Positions 6,799 to 14,494 of a stretch of 17,940 nucleotides of DNA are shown in pieces. Location of the stretch: the NCBI GenBank assembly GCA_938027385.1, contig CALJBF010000002.1, positions 1 to 17,940 on the forward strand, written 5' to 3'. How positions within the stretch are numbered: the stretch's first letter is position 1; each line of letters starts with the position of its first letter. The position numbers and the translations under genes were made by a program. The DNA is from an uncultured Porphyromonadaceae bacterium. Lineage in GTDB: Bacteria; Bacteroidota; Bacteroidia; Bacteroidales; Muribaculaceae. The notes beneath the pieces are model-generated. The model had not been told where the DNA came from and did not search any database. It was given only the letters and a program-made list of their open reading frames with translations.

Positions 6799-9700
6799 TT
6801 AGAACTGGAGATTGAAACCTACAGTCCACACACGGGGCTGGGGATAGACACCGTAGTCGATGCCGAGCGATGTGCCGCCCGACGAGATTTCGGGGTCGAA
6901 ACCGTGATATTTGGTGCAGGTGAAGAGGTTCTCGGCCGAAACATACACGCGGAAGTTCTCGACAGCCACCTTGCGGGTGATCTGGCGGGGCAGCGTGTAG
7001 CTGAGCATGATGTTCTTCAGACGGAAGTATTCGCCGTCATACACGAGCAGGTCTGACGACACCCAGTTGCGGTTGTCGGCGCGTACGAAACGGGGGATGC
7101 GGTCCGATGTGCCCTCGCCGGTCCAGCGGCCGCGCATCCAGCCGGGGAGGTTCGAGTTGAGGGCGTCGGTACGGCGTGTGGCGTCATAGATCTTGTTGCC
7201 GATGGTACCCTGGAAGAGGGCGCTCAGCGCAAGACCTTTCCATTCGGCGGTGAGGTTGATGCCGTAAGTCCAGTCGGGCATACCCTTGCCGATGTCGGTA
7301 CGGTCGTTCTCGGTGATGGCGCCGTCGCCGTCAACGTCGACGAAACGTACATCGCCCGGCACGGCGTTGGCGAAGTAGTTGCCGTTCTGGCCGTAGGGAT
7401 ACTTGGCGTTATACTCGTCGGCCTCGGCCTGGTTCTGGATGATGCCGGCGGTCTTGAAACCGTAGAAGAAGGGGAAAGGCTTGCCGTTCTCGGCGCGCGA
7501 GATCGAGCCTGTGCCCTGGAACGAGTCGAGGTTGGCCCAGCCGGTGTCGTTACCGTAGTCGATGAGCTTGTTGTGCAGGTAGGTGAGGTTGCCGCCTACG
7601 CTGAAACGGAAGTCGTTGATGTTCTGGTTGTAGTTGATTTCCATCTCGACACCCGAGTTCTCCATCTTGCCGACGTTACCCCAGGGTTTCGATTCGCCGA
7701 TGTAAGAGGGGATCTGCATGGTCATGAGCATGCCGTCGGTCTTCTTGTAGTAGTAGTCGGCCGAGAAGGTCAGCGCGTTGTTGAAGAAACCGAGGTCGAT
7801 ACCTACGTCGGTCTGGGTCGACTCCTCCCATTTGAGGTTGGCGTTGGGGATGATGGTGGGCTTGGTGCCGTTCACTACCTGGCTGCCGAAGATGGCGTTG
7901 TTGCCCGATGCTGCCAGTGCGACGAACATCATGTCGCCGATGTTCTCGTTACCGTTCTTACCCCACGATGCACGGATCTTGGTGTTCGACCACCATTCGG
8001 GGCGGTTCTTCATGTAAGGCTCGTTGGTGAGGTTCCAGCCGGCCGAGAACGAGGGGAATGTAGCGTAGTGGTTGTTTGAACCGAAACGGCTCGAACCGTC
8101 GCGGCGTACGGTGGCCTGGATCATGTAGCGCGAGTCGTAGTCGTAGCTTGCGCGGGCAAAGAGCGAGGCGAGCTTGGCCTTGACTGTGGGACCGCCTGTG
8201 GCGTCACGGTCGCCGTCGGCGGCAAGACCGGTAGAGGCGTTGATGTAGGGGCGCGAGTAGTCGATGATGTTGTTGCGCGAGCCCCAGAGGTAGTTGCTCT
8301 TCGATTCCTTGGCAGACTGGCCGAGCACCACGTTCACGTTGTGCACGCCGGCGAACTGCTTGTCCCACATGAGGACGTTCTCGATCTGCCATACGGTGCC
8401 GCGGTTAGACTCCGAGTATGCCTGCGACTGAGTGCGCGATTCGCCGTTGCGCAGATAGTAAGGCACGTTGTAGCCGTCGTTGCCCCAGAAAGAGAGGTCG
8501 GCACCGTAGCTGATGCGGTAGCGGATGTTGTCCCAGATCTGGAGCTCGCCGATGAAGTTGCCGACGAACTTGTGGCTCCAGCCTTTCGAGGTGGGCAGTG
8601 TGAAACGTGCGAAGGGGTTGGCCATCTCCTGGTAGTTGCCGAATGCCTCGGGGTTCATGATGAGCTGGCCCTTGTCGTTGTAGAGGGGGATGTACTGGTC
8701 GTTCTTGGCGTAGTAGTCGAGCTGCTGCTTGGCGAGCTCGCCCTCGAGGTAGGGCTGCAGCATGGGCGAGATGGCCAGGGCCGAACCCAGTGCGGTACCC
8801 CATGTGGAGTTCACGTCGATGCCGCGCGACTTGATGCGGGCATACGATGCGTTGACGGTGATCTTGAGGTTGTTGAGGTAGCTGCGGGTCTTCGATGCGT
8901 CGAACACGGTGTAGGTGTTGTTTGAACGCAGTGTTAGACGCTGGTAGTTCGAGTGGTCGTAGTTACCGCCGACGATACCGTCCTGTGTGTAGTAACCGAG
9001 CGAGAGGAAGTAGTTCACCTTCTCGGATGCGCCCGACAGCGAGAACTGGTGGTTCATCACGGGGGCGTTGTCGTTGAAGACGGCGTCCTGCCAGTCAAAA
9101 CCTTCGCCGTAAGACGCGGGGTTGGCGTAGATGGGGGCCATGCCTGCGTTGAGGGCGCCCTCGTTCATCATGATGGCATATTCGGTGGCGTTGAGCACGT
9201 CACGGTGTTTCCATGCGGTCTGCCAGCCGTAAGAGAAGTCGTATGTGATGTTGGTCTTGCCTTCGCTGCCGCTCTTGGTGGTGACGATGATGACACCGTT
9301 GGCGGCGCGGGCACCGTAGACGGCACCTGATGCGGCATCCTTCAGCACCTCGATCGACTTGATGTCGGCGGGGTTGAGGTAGTCGATGCCACCCTCGATG
9401 GGCATGCCGTCGACAATGTAGAGGGGCTCGGAGTTGTTGATGGTACCGATACCGCGCACACGCACTTTGGCGGCGGCGCCGGGCTGGCCTGATGCCGAGG
9501 TGACAGTCACACCCGAGGTGAGACCCTTGAGTGCGTTGTCGACACGCACGGGAGCACCCATGGCGAGTTTCTTGTCATCGACCTTCGAGATGGCGGCGGT
9601 GACCACGCTCTTGCGCTGTGTGCCGTAACCTACGACCACGACTTCGTCGAGAGCCTGGCTGTCAGAAACCATGGCCACGGTGATGTCGGTGTCGGCGCCG

Positions 9701-9954
9701 GTGATCTTCACGTTCTGTGTGGCATACCCCACATAAGAGACGCGCAGTGTTTTGCCTTCGGGCACCGTGAGCTGGAACTCACCGTCGACGTTTGTCGAGA
9801 CGCCGACGTTCGAGGCTCCTGCCACAATCACAGTTGCGCCGATCAGGGGCTCGTTGTCGGCTGCGTCGACAACCTTACCCTTGACATTGACGTCGGCGGC
9901 GAAGACGCTTGCCACGGTCAATATCGAGATTAGGAATAAAGCTAATCTTTTCAT
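6799..9954 (-). CDS. SusC/RagA-family TonB-dependent outer-membrane transporter
   Basis: The 1051-residue product is the beta-barrel of a SusCD importer, powered by TonB-ExbBD. A signal peptide (MKRLALFLISILTVASVFAA) is followed by a carboxypeptidase-regulatory-like domain (about 22-97, with NEPLIGATV and SYVGYATQ). Next come a TonB box region (DEVVVVGYGTQRKS, from about 103) and a plug domain with YIVDGMPI and GVIIVTTKSG. A long barrel ends in the usual terminal aromatic (VGFNLQF). No extra N-terminal signalling (STN/anti-sigma contact) domain is present, so control through an ECF sigma/anti-sigma pair is unlikely; PULs like this are usually run by a hybrid two-component or SusR-type regulator, none of which is in the window. 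Before the ATG is an AT-rich leader of about 60 bases, then a GC-rich palindromic block. I found no clear -7 box directly in front of it, so reading through from GH16 is possible. Confidence 0.96.
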   Translation of the reverse strand: MKRLALFLISILTVASVFAADVNVKGKVVDAADNEPLIGATVIVAGASNVGVSTNVDGEFQLTVPEGKTLRVSYVGYATQNVKITGADTDITVAMVSDSQALDEVVVVGYGTQRKSVVTAAISKVDDKKLAMGAPVRVDNALKGLTSGVTVTSASGQPGAAAKVRVRGIGTINNSEPLYIVDGMPIEGGIDYLNPADIKSIEVLKDAASGAVYGARAANGVIIVTTKSGSEGKTNITYDFSYGWQTAWKHRDVLNATEYAIMMNEGALNAGMAPIYANPASYGEGFDWQDAVFNDNAPVMNHQFSLSGASEKVNYFLSLGYYTQDGIVGGNYDHSNYQRLTLRSNNTYTVFDASKTRSYLNNLKITVNASYARIKSRGIDVNSTWGTALGSALAISPMLQPYLEGELAKQQLDYYAKNDQYIPLYNDKGQLIMNPEAFGNYQEMANPFARFTLPTSKGWSHKFVGNFIGELQIWDNIRYRISYGADLSFWGNDGYNVPYYLRNGESRTQSQAYSESNRGTVWQIENVLMWDKQFAGVHNVNVVLGQSAKESKSNYLWGSRNNIIDYSRPYINASTGLAADGDRDATGGPTVKAKLASLFARASYDYDSRYMIQATVRRDGSSRFGSNNHYATFPSFSAGWNLTNEPYMKNRPEWWSNTKIRASWGKNGNENIGDMMFVALAASGNNAIFGSQVVNGTKPTIIPNANLKWEESTQTDVGIDLGFFNNALTFSADYYYKKTDGMLMTMQIPSYIGESKPWGNVGKMENSGVEMEINYNQNINDFRFSVGGNLTYLHNKLIDYGNDTGWANLDSFQGTGSISRAENGKPFPFFYGFKTAGIIQNQAEADEYNAKYPYGQNGNYFANAVPGDVRFVDVDGDGAITENDRTDIGKGMPDWTYGINLTAEWKGLALSALFQGTIGNKIYDATRRTDALNSNLPGWMRGRWTGEGTSDRIPRFVRADNRNWVSSDLLVYDGEYFRLKNIMLSYTLPRQITRKVAVENFRVYVSAENLFTCTKYHGFDPEISSGGTSLGIDYGVYPQPRVWTVGFNLQF

Positions 9955-10014
9955 TGCATAAGGATTTAATGTAATAGGATTGATTTATATATGATAATTT
10001 GTTTCATTACCTGC

Positions 10015-10054
10015 TCATTGCCGCCGGCGGCGGCAATGACGGGCCATGGCCCGT
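10015..10054. repeat. Two adjacent GC-rich palindromes upstream of the susC leader
   Basis: Bases 10015-10025 and 10029-10039 are perfect 11-bp arms (tcattgccgcc / ggcggcaatga) with a three-base loop. They share one base with a perfect 16-bp palindrome at 10039-10054 (acgggccatggcccgt). On the - strand these would fold in the transcript just before the AT-rich susC leader. No T-run follows, so a simple intrinsic terminator is unlikely; an attenuator, an RNase-processing or stabilising hairpin, or a protein-binding site are all possible. Confidence 0.65.
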
Positions 10055-10156
10055 GAGGATGTATTTGCGCGATGAAAACGCGGAGTGACGCGTGAGCGTG
10101 GGAACTTGGGTCGGAGTGCCTGGCAGCCGCCCTTATCAGGTTTCAGCCGGATGGCC

Positions 10157-10282
10157 GGCGGCTTGTCAGAGTGGGTCGGCCGGTAGGAGCCGCGGGGCGA
10201 TGACGAGGGAGCAATCTGAAGATTGTGACCGAGTCAGAGTCGCCGCGGCGACGCCGCGGACGGCCCGCTATCACAAGCCGCC
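10157..10282. repeat. Nested palindromic element, possible MITE/REP-like repeat or structured RNA
   Basis: The ends carry a perfect 10-bp inverted repeat (ggcggcttgt at 10157-10166, acaagccgcc at 10273-10282). It extends imperfectly to 26 bases (10157-10182 against 10257-10282, 21 of 26 matching). Inside are further matched arms: gccgcgg 10189-10195 with ccgcggc 10243-10249, tgac 10201-10204 with gtca 10233-10236, and caatc 10212-10216 with gattg 10221-10225 around a tgaa loop. In alternative folding, ccgcggc (10243-10249) can pair with gccgcgg (10253-10259), and 10239-10252 is a perfect 14-bp palindrome. It starts eight bases after the GH16 stop codon. Whether it occurs elsewhere in the genome cannot be judged from this window. 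Confidence 0.55.
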
Positions 10283-10290
10283 TTAAAGGG

Positions 10291-11679
10291 TTATTGTTTC
10301 TGGAACACGCGCACGTAGTCAATCTGATACGTGGCGGGGAGTGCCTTCTCGTCTACACCGGCATAGCCGCCCCAGTCGCCGCCCCAGGCCAGGTTGAGTT
10401 TCAGGCCGAAAGCCTTGTCGAAGGGCCAGGTGTCGGGGTTGCCGGCATGGTCGTTGGGGAAGTCAAGCAGTTTCTTGCCGTCGACATAGGTGCGTATGTA
10501 GTCGGGGGTCCATTCCAGGGCATATACGTGGAACTCGTCTTCGGCGCCGGCAGTGAATACCTCTTTGGTCTTCTGGGTGCCGATCATGTGGTTGTAGGCC
10601 TTGCAGTGAATTGACGACGAAGTATAGTTGGGGTTCACGCCCACCTCTTCCATGATGTCGATTTCGCCGCACGAGGGCCAGTTGTTGCCGCCGGTCTGGG
10701 GCATCATCCAGAATGCGGGCCAGGTGCCCTTCCCCTTGGGGAGTTTAAGACGTGCCTCGAAGTAGCCGTATGTCCAGTAGTTGGATGTATTGATGCGGGC
10801 CGACCACACCTCGTTGCCCACTTTCTTGGCGTAGATGTTGAGGAAACCGTCGGCGATCTCGGCGGTGGTGACGCCGTCGCGCTCACCGGCGATGTAGCGC
10901 TGCAGCTCGTTGTTGACAGTGCCGGGGTTCCACACCTCGTACCACCACTCGCGGGTGTCGGGGCGTTTCACGGTGGGGTCGTTGAACTCGTCGTGCCATA
11001 CCAGAGTGTAGCCCTCGGGAGTGGTGATGGCGTCGCTCATCTGCCTCACCTCGATGGTACGGGTGCCGGAATCATCGGTAAGGTAGATTTCCCCCTTGCG
11101 GTCGGCGGCGGTCATGTTCTCGGCCACGGTGACGGTGATCTCATGCACGCCCGCGCCACCTTTCAGGGGTGTGACGGCAATCCAGTCGGCACGCGGAGAA
11201 AGCTCCCAGTCGACGTTTGCCTCAATGGTGAATTTCTGTGAACCGGCCTGTCCGCCGAACGCCATGCTCAACGTCGACGGGCGCACGATGCTGACCGGTG
11301 TCTGGGTCACGGTGATGGTCTCGGAGGCATTGCTGCCGGCCGACACTGTGAGGCTGGCCACGCGGCTCTCAAGATCGCCGCTGTAACCTGACACTGTGAT
11401 CTTCACGGTGGTGGGCTCATTGCGCACACCTCCGGTGGGAAACACCTTGCACCAGTCGGCATCAGAGGCGATGCTCCAGTCGGCAGTGGATGTCACCGTT
11501 ACGTTTACAGACTGACTCTCGAAATTGACAGTCACGGCTTTAGCGGGCTCGACAGTTATCGAGACCGGTTTCTGATCGGGTTTCTTAGCGGGGTCGTCGG
11601 GTTCGTCAGAGCCACAGCTGCCAATAAGGAGGCTCGCAGCGAACACAGGCACGACAGCCCATGATTTCAGGTTAAACAT
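10291..11679 (-). CDS. GH16 endo-beta-glucanase lipoprotein (laminarinase type) with tandem BACON domains
   Basis: This is a predicted surface endo-acting beta-glucan hydrolase that makes oligosaccharides for the SusCD importer downstream. I chose the ATG at 11677-11679 (462 aa); the upstream alternative is only a TTG one codon earlier. The signal peptide ends in a lipobox, LIGSC with Cys22, followed by acidic residues that suit surface export. Residues about 42-127 and 132-215 are two BACON domains (ADWSIASDADWCKV..., VDWELSPRADWIAV...), each ending in a VTQ/VRQ-type strand. The GH16 domain runs from about 222 to the end. It carries WHDEFND, TWPAFWMMP and the active-site EIDIME, with nucleophile Glu339, Asp341 and acid/base Glu344. 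The inserted Met (ExDxxE rather than ExDxE) is the beta-bulge form found in laminarinase-type GH16, not in bacterial lichenases. Beta-1,3- or mixed-linkage glucan is therefore most likely; another GH16 substrate is possible. Confidence 0.93.
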   Translation of the reverse strand: MFNLKSWAVVPVFAASLLIGSCGSDEPDDPAKKPDQKPVSITVEPAKAVTVNFESQSVNVTVTSTADWSIASDADWCKVFPTGGVRNEPTTVKITVSGYSGDLESRVASLTVSAGSNASETITVTQTPVSIVRPSTLSMAFGGQAGSQKFTIEANVDWELSPRADWIAVTPLKGGAGVHEITVTVAENMTAADRKGEIYLTDDSGTRTIEVRQMSDAITTPEGYTLVWHDEFNDPTVKRPDTREWWYEVWNPGTVNNELQRYIAGERDGVTTAEIADGFLNIYAKKVGNEVWSARINTSNYWTYGYFEARLKLPKGKGTWPAFWMMPQTGGNNWPSCGEIDIMEEVGVNPNYTSSSIHCKAYNHMIGTQKTKEVFTAGAEDEFHVYALEWTPDYIRTYVDGKKLLDFPNDHAGNPDTWPFDKAFGLKLNLAWGGDWGGYAGVDEKALPATYQIDYVRVFQKQ

Positions 11680-11791
11680 CAATTTAAAATCCCGTATTAA
11701 GGGTTAACAAATAGATTTAGGGCAGAAGAAACAAACGATAAAATCGATTGGTATATCAAGGCCAATAAAGTAGCCTACTTGAAAGCATCGG

Positions 11792-11823
11792 CAAAGATAG
11801 GGCAATTAATCTGTTTTTGCAAA
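11792..11823 (-). promoter_or_regulatory. Bacteroidetes-type promoter for GH16 and probably the PUL operon
   Basis: On the - strand TATCTTTG (11799 down to 11792) matches the -7 consensus TAnnTTTG. TTTG (11823-11820) stands 20 bases upstream as a -33 element, close to the ideal spacing. Transcription should begin near 11786, giving a leader of about 105 bases before the GH16 ATG. It is the best promoter match in the window. Because I see no other -7 box before susC, it may drive the whole GH16-susC-susD-SGBP unit. Confidence 0.72.
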
Positions 11824-11948
11824 TTTTTAACAAAAAAACCGTTATTTTTTGTATTTCAACGACTAAAAAGGCATCTGGAATCTCACGGGCCAATCATTAT
11901 TCGTACATCTGATATAATAATGAGTGTAAAGATTTCACCGAAATTTGC

Positions 11949-11956
11949 TAACTTTG
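11949..11956 (+). promoter_or_regulatory. -7 promoter element of parE
   Basis: TAACTTTG matches the Bacteroidetes -7 consensus TAnnTTTG and lies 17 bases before the ATG at 11974, implying a very short leader of roughly 10 bases. No good TTTG is found at the -33 distance. The surrounding 12-mer gctaactttgtg (11947-11958) recurs exactly in front of nifJ (17574-17585), which supports it as a promoter core. Confidence 0.65.
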
Positions 11957-11973
11957 TGTCGAAGTGTACCATA

Positions 11974-13950
11974 ATGACAGACACAACAGAACCCAACGAC
12001 ATTTTTGACGCCGCCGGGGTCTCGGGCGAGACCCGGCAGGTGGAGTACGCCGAGGACGACATACGCACCCTCGACTGGAAAGAGCACATACGTCTGCGCC
12101 CGGGCATGTACATAGGCAAGCTCGGCGACGGCTCGTACTCTGACGACGGCATATACGTATTGCTGAAAGAGGTGCTCGACAACTCGATCGACGAGTTCAT
12201 GATGGGCTACGGACGCCTGATCACCATAACCCTCGACGACGAAACCGGGCGCGTGAGCGTGCGCGACAACGGCCGCGGCGTGCCCCTGGGCAAGCTCATC
12301 GACGTGGCGTCGAAGATGAACACCGGCGCCAAATACGACAACAAGGCGTTCAAGAAGTCGGTGGGCCTCAACGGTGTGGGCATAAAGGCGGTGAACGCGC
12401 TGTCGACATCGTTCACCATCAGCGCCTTCCGCGACGGCCTGACACGCTCGGCCATCTTCGAGCGCGGCAACCTGATAAGCGAGACCCCTGAGACACCCAC
12501 CGACGAGCCCAACGGCACGTTCGTGGAGTTCACCCCCGACGCCACGGTGTTCCGCGACTTCAGGTTCAACCACGAGTTCATCGTGACGCTGATACGCAAC
12601 TACACCTACCTCAACACCGGACTGGCCATCGTGTTCAACGGCAAGCGCTATGTGTCGCGCAACGGCCTGCTCGATCTGCTCAAGGCCAACCTCACGAAAG
12701 AACCGCTTTACCCGGCCATACACCTCAAGGGGCCCGACATCGAGGTGGCCATCACGCACGCCAACCAGTACGGCGAGGAATACTACTCGTTTGTCAACGG
12801 CCAGCACACCACCCAGGGGGGCACGCACCTGGCGGCTTTCAAAGAGGCGGTATCGCGCACCATAAAGGATTATTTCGGCCGCAACTTCGAATATTCCGAC
12901 ATACGCAACGGCATGATCGCCGCCGTGTCGGTAAAGGTCGAGGAGCCGGTGTTCGAGTCGCAGACAAAAACCAAGCTCGGCTCGCGCGACATGGGTCCCG
13001 ACGGCCCCACGGTGGCCAAGTTCATCGGCGACTTCCTCAAGAAAGAGCTTGACAACTACCTGCACAAAGACCTCGAGACCGCCGACATCATCCTGAAAAA
13101 GATACAGGAGAGCGAGCGCGAGCGCAAGGCCATGGCCGGCGTGACCAAGCTGGCACGCGAGCGCGCCAAGAAAGTGAACCTGCACAACTCGAAACTGCGC
13201 GACTGCCAGGTGCACCTCAACGACCCCAAGGGTGACGAGGAGCTGAAACTGGCGTCGTCGATCTTCCTCACCGAGGGCGACTCGGCATCAGGCTCGATAA
13301 CCAAGATACGCGACGTGAAGACCCAGGCGGTGTTCTCGCTCAAGGGGAAACCGCTGAACTCGTTCGGCATGACACGCAAGGTAGTCTACGAGAACGAGGA
13401 GTTCAACCTGCTGCAGGCGGCCCTCAACATCGAAGACGGCATTGACGGGCTGCGCTACAATAACGTCATCATCGCCACCGATGCCGATGTCGACGGCATG
13501 CACATCCGCCTTCTGCTGCTCACGTTCTTCCTGCAGTTCTTCCCCGACCTGGTGAAGAAGGGGCATGTGTATGTGCTGCAGACGCCGCTGTTCCGCGTGC
13601 GCGACAAGCGCGCCATCCGCCGCAAAGGCTCGAAGGCGAAGAAGGATGGCGCCAAAACCGACGGCACGCCCGAAAGCCCCGCGGCCGGCGCCGACACCTA
13701 CTGCTATTCTGACGCCGAGCTTGACGCCGCCGTGACACGCCTGGGCTCGAGCGCCGAGATAACCCGTTTCAAAGGTCTGGGCGAAATCTCGCCCGACGAG
13801 TTCAAGGGTTTCATCGGCCCCGACATGCGCCTCGACCGCGTGACACTGCGCAAAGAGGACGCCGTGGGTGACCTGCTCGATTTCTACATGGGCAAAAACA
13901 CCTCTGACCGCCAGGAATTCATCATCGAGAACCTGGTGGTGGAAGAGTGA
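11974..13950 (+). CDS. parE: DNA topoisomerase IV subunit B (ParE)
   Basis: This is the ATPase/TOPRIM subunit of a type IIA topoisomerase that separates linked chromosomes together with ParC (not in the window). The frame is open further upstream, but I placed the start at ATG 11974 (658 aa). The -7 box sits just before it, and homology begins soon after, at EDDIRTLDWKEHIRLRPGMYIG. The GHKL ATPase shows EVLDNSIDEF (Glu66, Asn70), DNGRGVP (from Asp98) and GLNGVGIKAVNALS. TOPRIM has LTEGDSASGS (Glu434) and DADVDGMH (Asp503, 505, 507). The late GLGEISPDEF segment is the form I associate with Bacteroidetes ParE rather than GyrB. A low-complexity Lys/Gly/Pro insert at about 549-577 separates the end of TOPRIM from the C-terminal part. 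GyrB is the main alternative. Confidence 0.88.
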   Translation: MTDTTEPNDIFDAAGVSGETRQVEYAEDDIRTLDWKEHIRLRPGMYIGKLGDGSYSDDGIYVLLKEVLDNSIDEFMMGYGRLITITLDDETGRVSVRDNGRGVPLGKLIDVASKMNTGAKYDNKAFKKSVGLNGVGIKAVNALSTSFTISAFRDGLTRSAIFERGNLISETPETPTDEPNGTFVEFTPDATVFRDFRFNHEFIVTLIRNYTYLNTGLAIVFNGKRYVSRNGLLDLLKANLTKEPLYPAIHLKGPDIEVAITHANQYGEEYYSFVNGQHTTQGGTHLAAFKEAVSRTIKDYFGRNFEYSDIRNGMIAAVSVKVEEPVFESQTKTKLGSRDMGPDGPTVAKFIGDFLKKELDNYLHKDLETADIILKKIQESERERKAMAGVTKLARERAKKVNLHNSKLRDCQVHLNDPKGDEELKLASSIFLTEGDSASGSITKIRDVKTQAVFSLKGKPLNSFGMTRKVVYENEEFNLLQAALNIEDGIDGLRYNNVIIATDADVDGMHIRLLLLTFFLQFFPDLVKKGHVYVLQTPLFRVRDKRAIRRKGSKAKKDGAKTDGTPESPAAGADTYCYSDAELDAAVTRLGSSAEITRFKGLGEISPDEFKGFIGPDMRLDRVTLRKEDAVGDLLDFYMGKNTSDRQEFIIENLVVEE

Positions 13951-14010
13951 GGGGCCCTCATGTAACACCTAATATAATAAAGGCATATTTATAAAGGCCG
14001 CTAAACAATC

Positions 14011-14448
14011 ATGGCAACCGCTTTCTTCGCCGGGTCATTTGACCCGTTCACCATAGGCCACAAGTCAATAGTCGACCGCGCACTGCCGCTATTTGACCGC
14101 GTAATCGTGGCAATAGGGCGCAACACGGCCAAAAAGCCGTGGATGCCCCTCGACGAGCGTGTGGCCGCCATCAGCCGCGTCTACGCCGACGAGCCGCGTG
14201 TGTCGGTGGTGACCTACGACGGCCTCACCGCCGAGGCCGCGCGCGCCCACGGCGCCACGGCGCTGCTTCGCGGCGGGCGGTCGGTAGCCGACTTCGAGGC
14301 CGAACGCACCCTGGCCGACGTGAACCGCAACCTTTCGGGTCTGGAGAGCGTTCTACTTTATACGCTGCCTGAACTCGCGTCGGTAAGCTCGTCGCTGGTG
14401 CGCGAGCTGGCGGCATTCGGGGCACCCTACGCCCATCTGCTGCCATGA
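14011..14448 (+). CDS. coaD: Phosphopantetheine adenylyltransferase (CoaD)
   Basis: This cytoplasmic enzyme of coenzyme A synthesis transfers AMP from ATP to 4'-phosphopantetheine, giving dephospho-CoA. The 145-residue product has the nucleotidyltransferase signature GSFDPFTIGHKSIV at residues 8-21 (the T/HxGH type motif), the phosphopantetheine-binding stretch LLRGGRSVADFEAE, and the late ASVSSSLVREL motif. It is slightly shorter than the common 155-165 residues, losing C-terminal helix length rather than active-site parts. The ATG at 14011 gives the expected N-terminus (MATAFFAGSFDP). It lies 60 bases after parE and 46 before the S41 protease gene, all on one strand; the order parE-coaD-S41 protease is one I know from Bacteroidales genomes. 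Confidence 0.95.
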   Translation: MATAFFAGSFDPFTIGHKSIVDRALPLFDRVIVAIGRNTAKKPWMPLDERVAAISRVYADEPRVSVVTYDGLTAEAARAHGATALLRGGRSVADFEAERTLADVNRNLSGLESVLLYTLPELASVSSSLVRELAAFGAPYAHLLP

Positions 14449-14494
14449 CACGGCCGCACGCGCCACACACGTTACAACTACAAGAGAGAATACA

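Larger units (their letters stand above)
9955..10290 (-). other. Intergenic region between GH16 and susC (336 bases), structured, no convincing gene
   Basis: The region has two parts. Bases 9955-10014, next to susC, are AT-rich and look like a normal Bacteroidetes 5' leader. Bases 10015-10286 are strongly GC-rich and full of palindromes: a twin hairpin at 10015-10054 and a nested structure at 10157-10282, both listed separately. Bases 10055-10156 show no strong symmetry. No TAnnTTTG box is seen on the - strand here. Short open frames exist on both strands, but none shows codon use, length or similarity supporting a gene. Confidence 0.7.

Noticed and set aside
10092..10286. 64-codon frame on the + strand in the same intergenic block
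   Set aside because: It overlaps the nested palindrome, has no promoter or family resemblance, and its sequence follows from the repeat structure.
10143..10289. About 48-codon Arg/Pro-rich open frame on the - strand within the palindromic block (possible GTG at 10272-10274)
   Set aside because: There is no ATG or promoter, and its composition is dictated by the palindromes. It is better seen as an accidental frame through a repeat element, though copies may be annotated as hypothetical proteins.
11935..13215. 426-codon open frame on the - strand opposite parE
   Set aside because: It lies wholly against a well-conserved topoisomerase gene. Long antisense frames are expected in DNA with such GC-rich third positions, and the translation (His/Val/Gly/Leu-rich, no motif) looks like a shadow.
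13948..13960. Small palindrome tgaggggccctca overlapping the parE stop codon
   Set aside because: At most 5 bp of stem with a three-base loop and no T-run, so it is too small to call a terminator.
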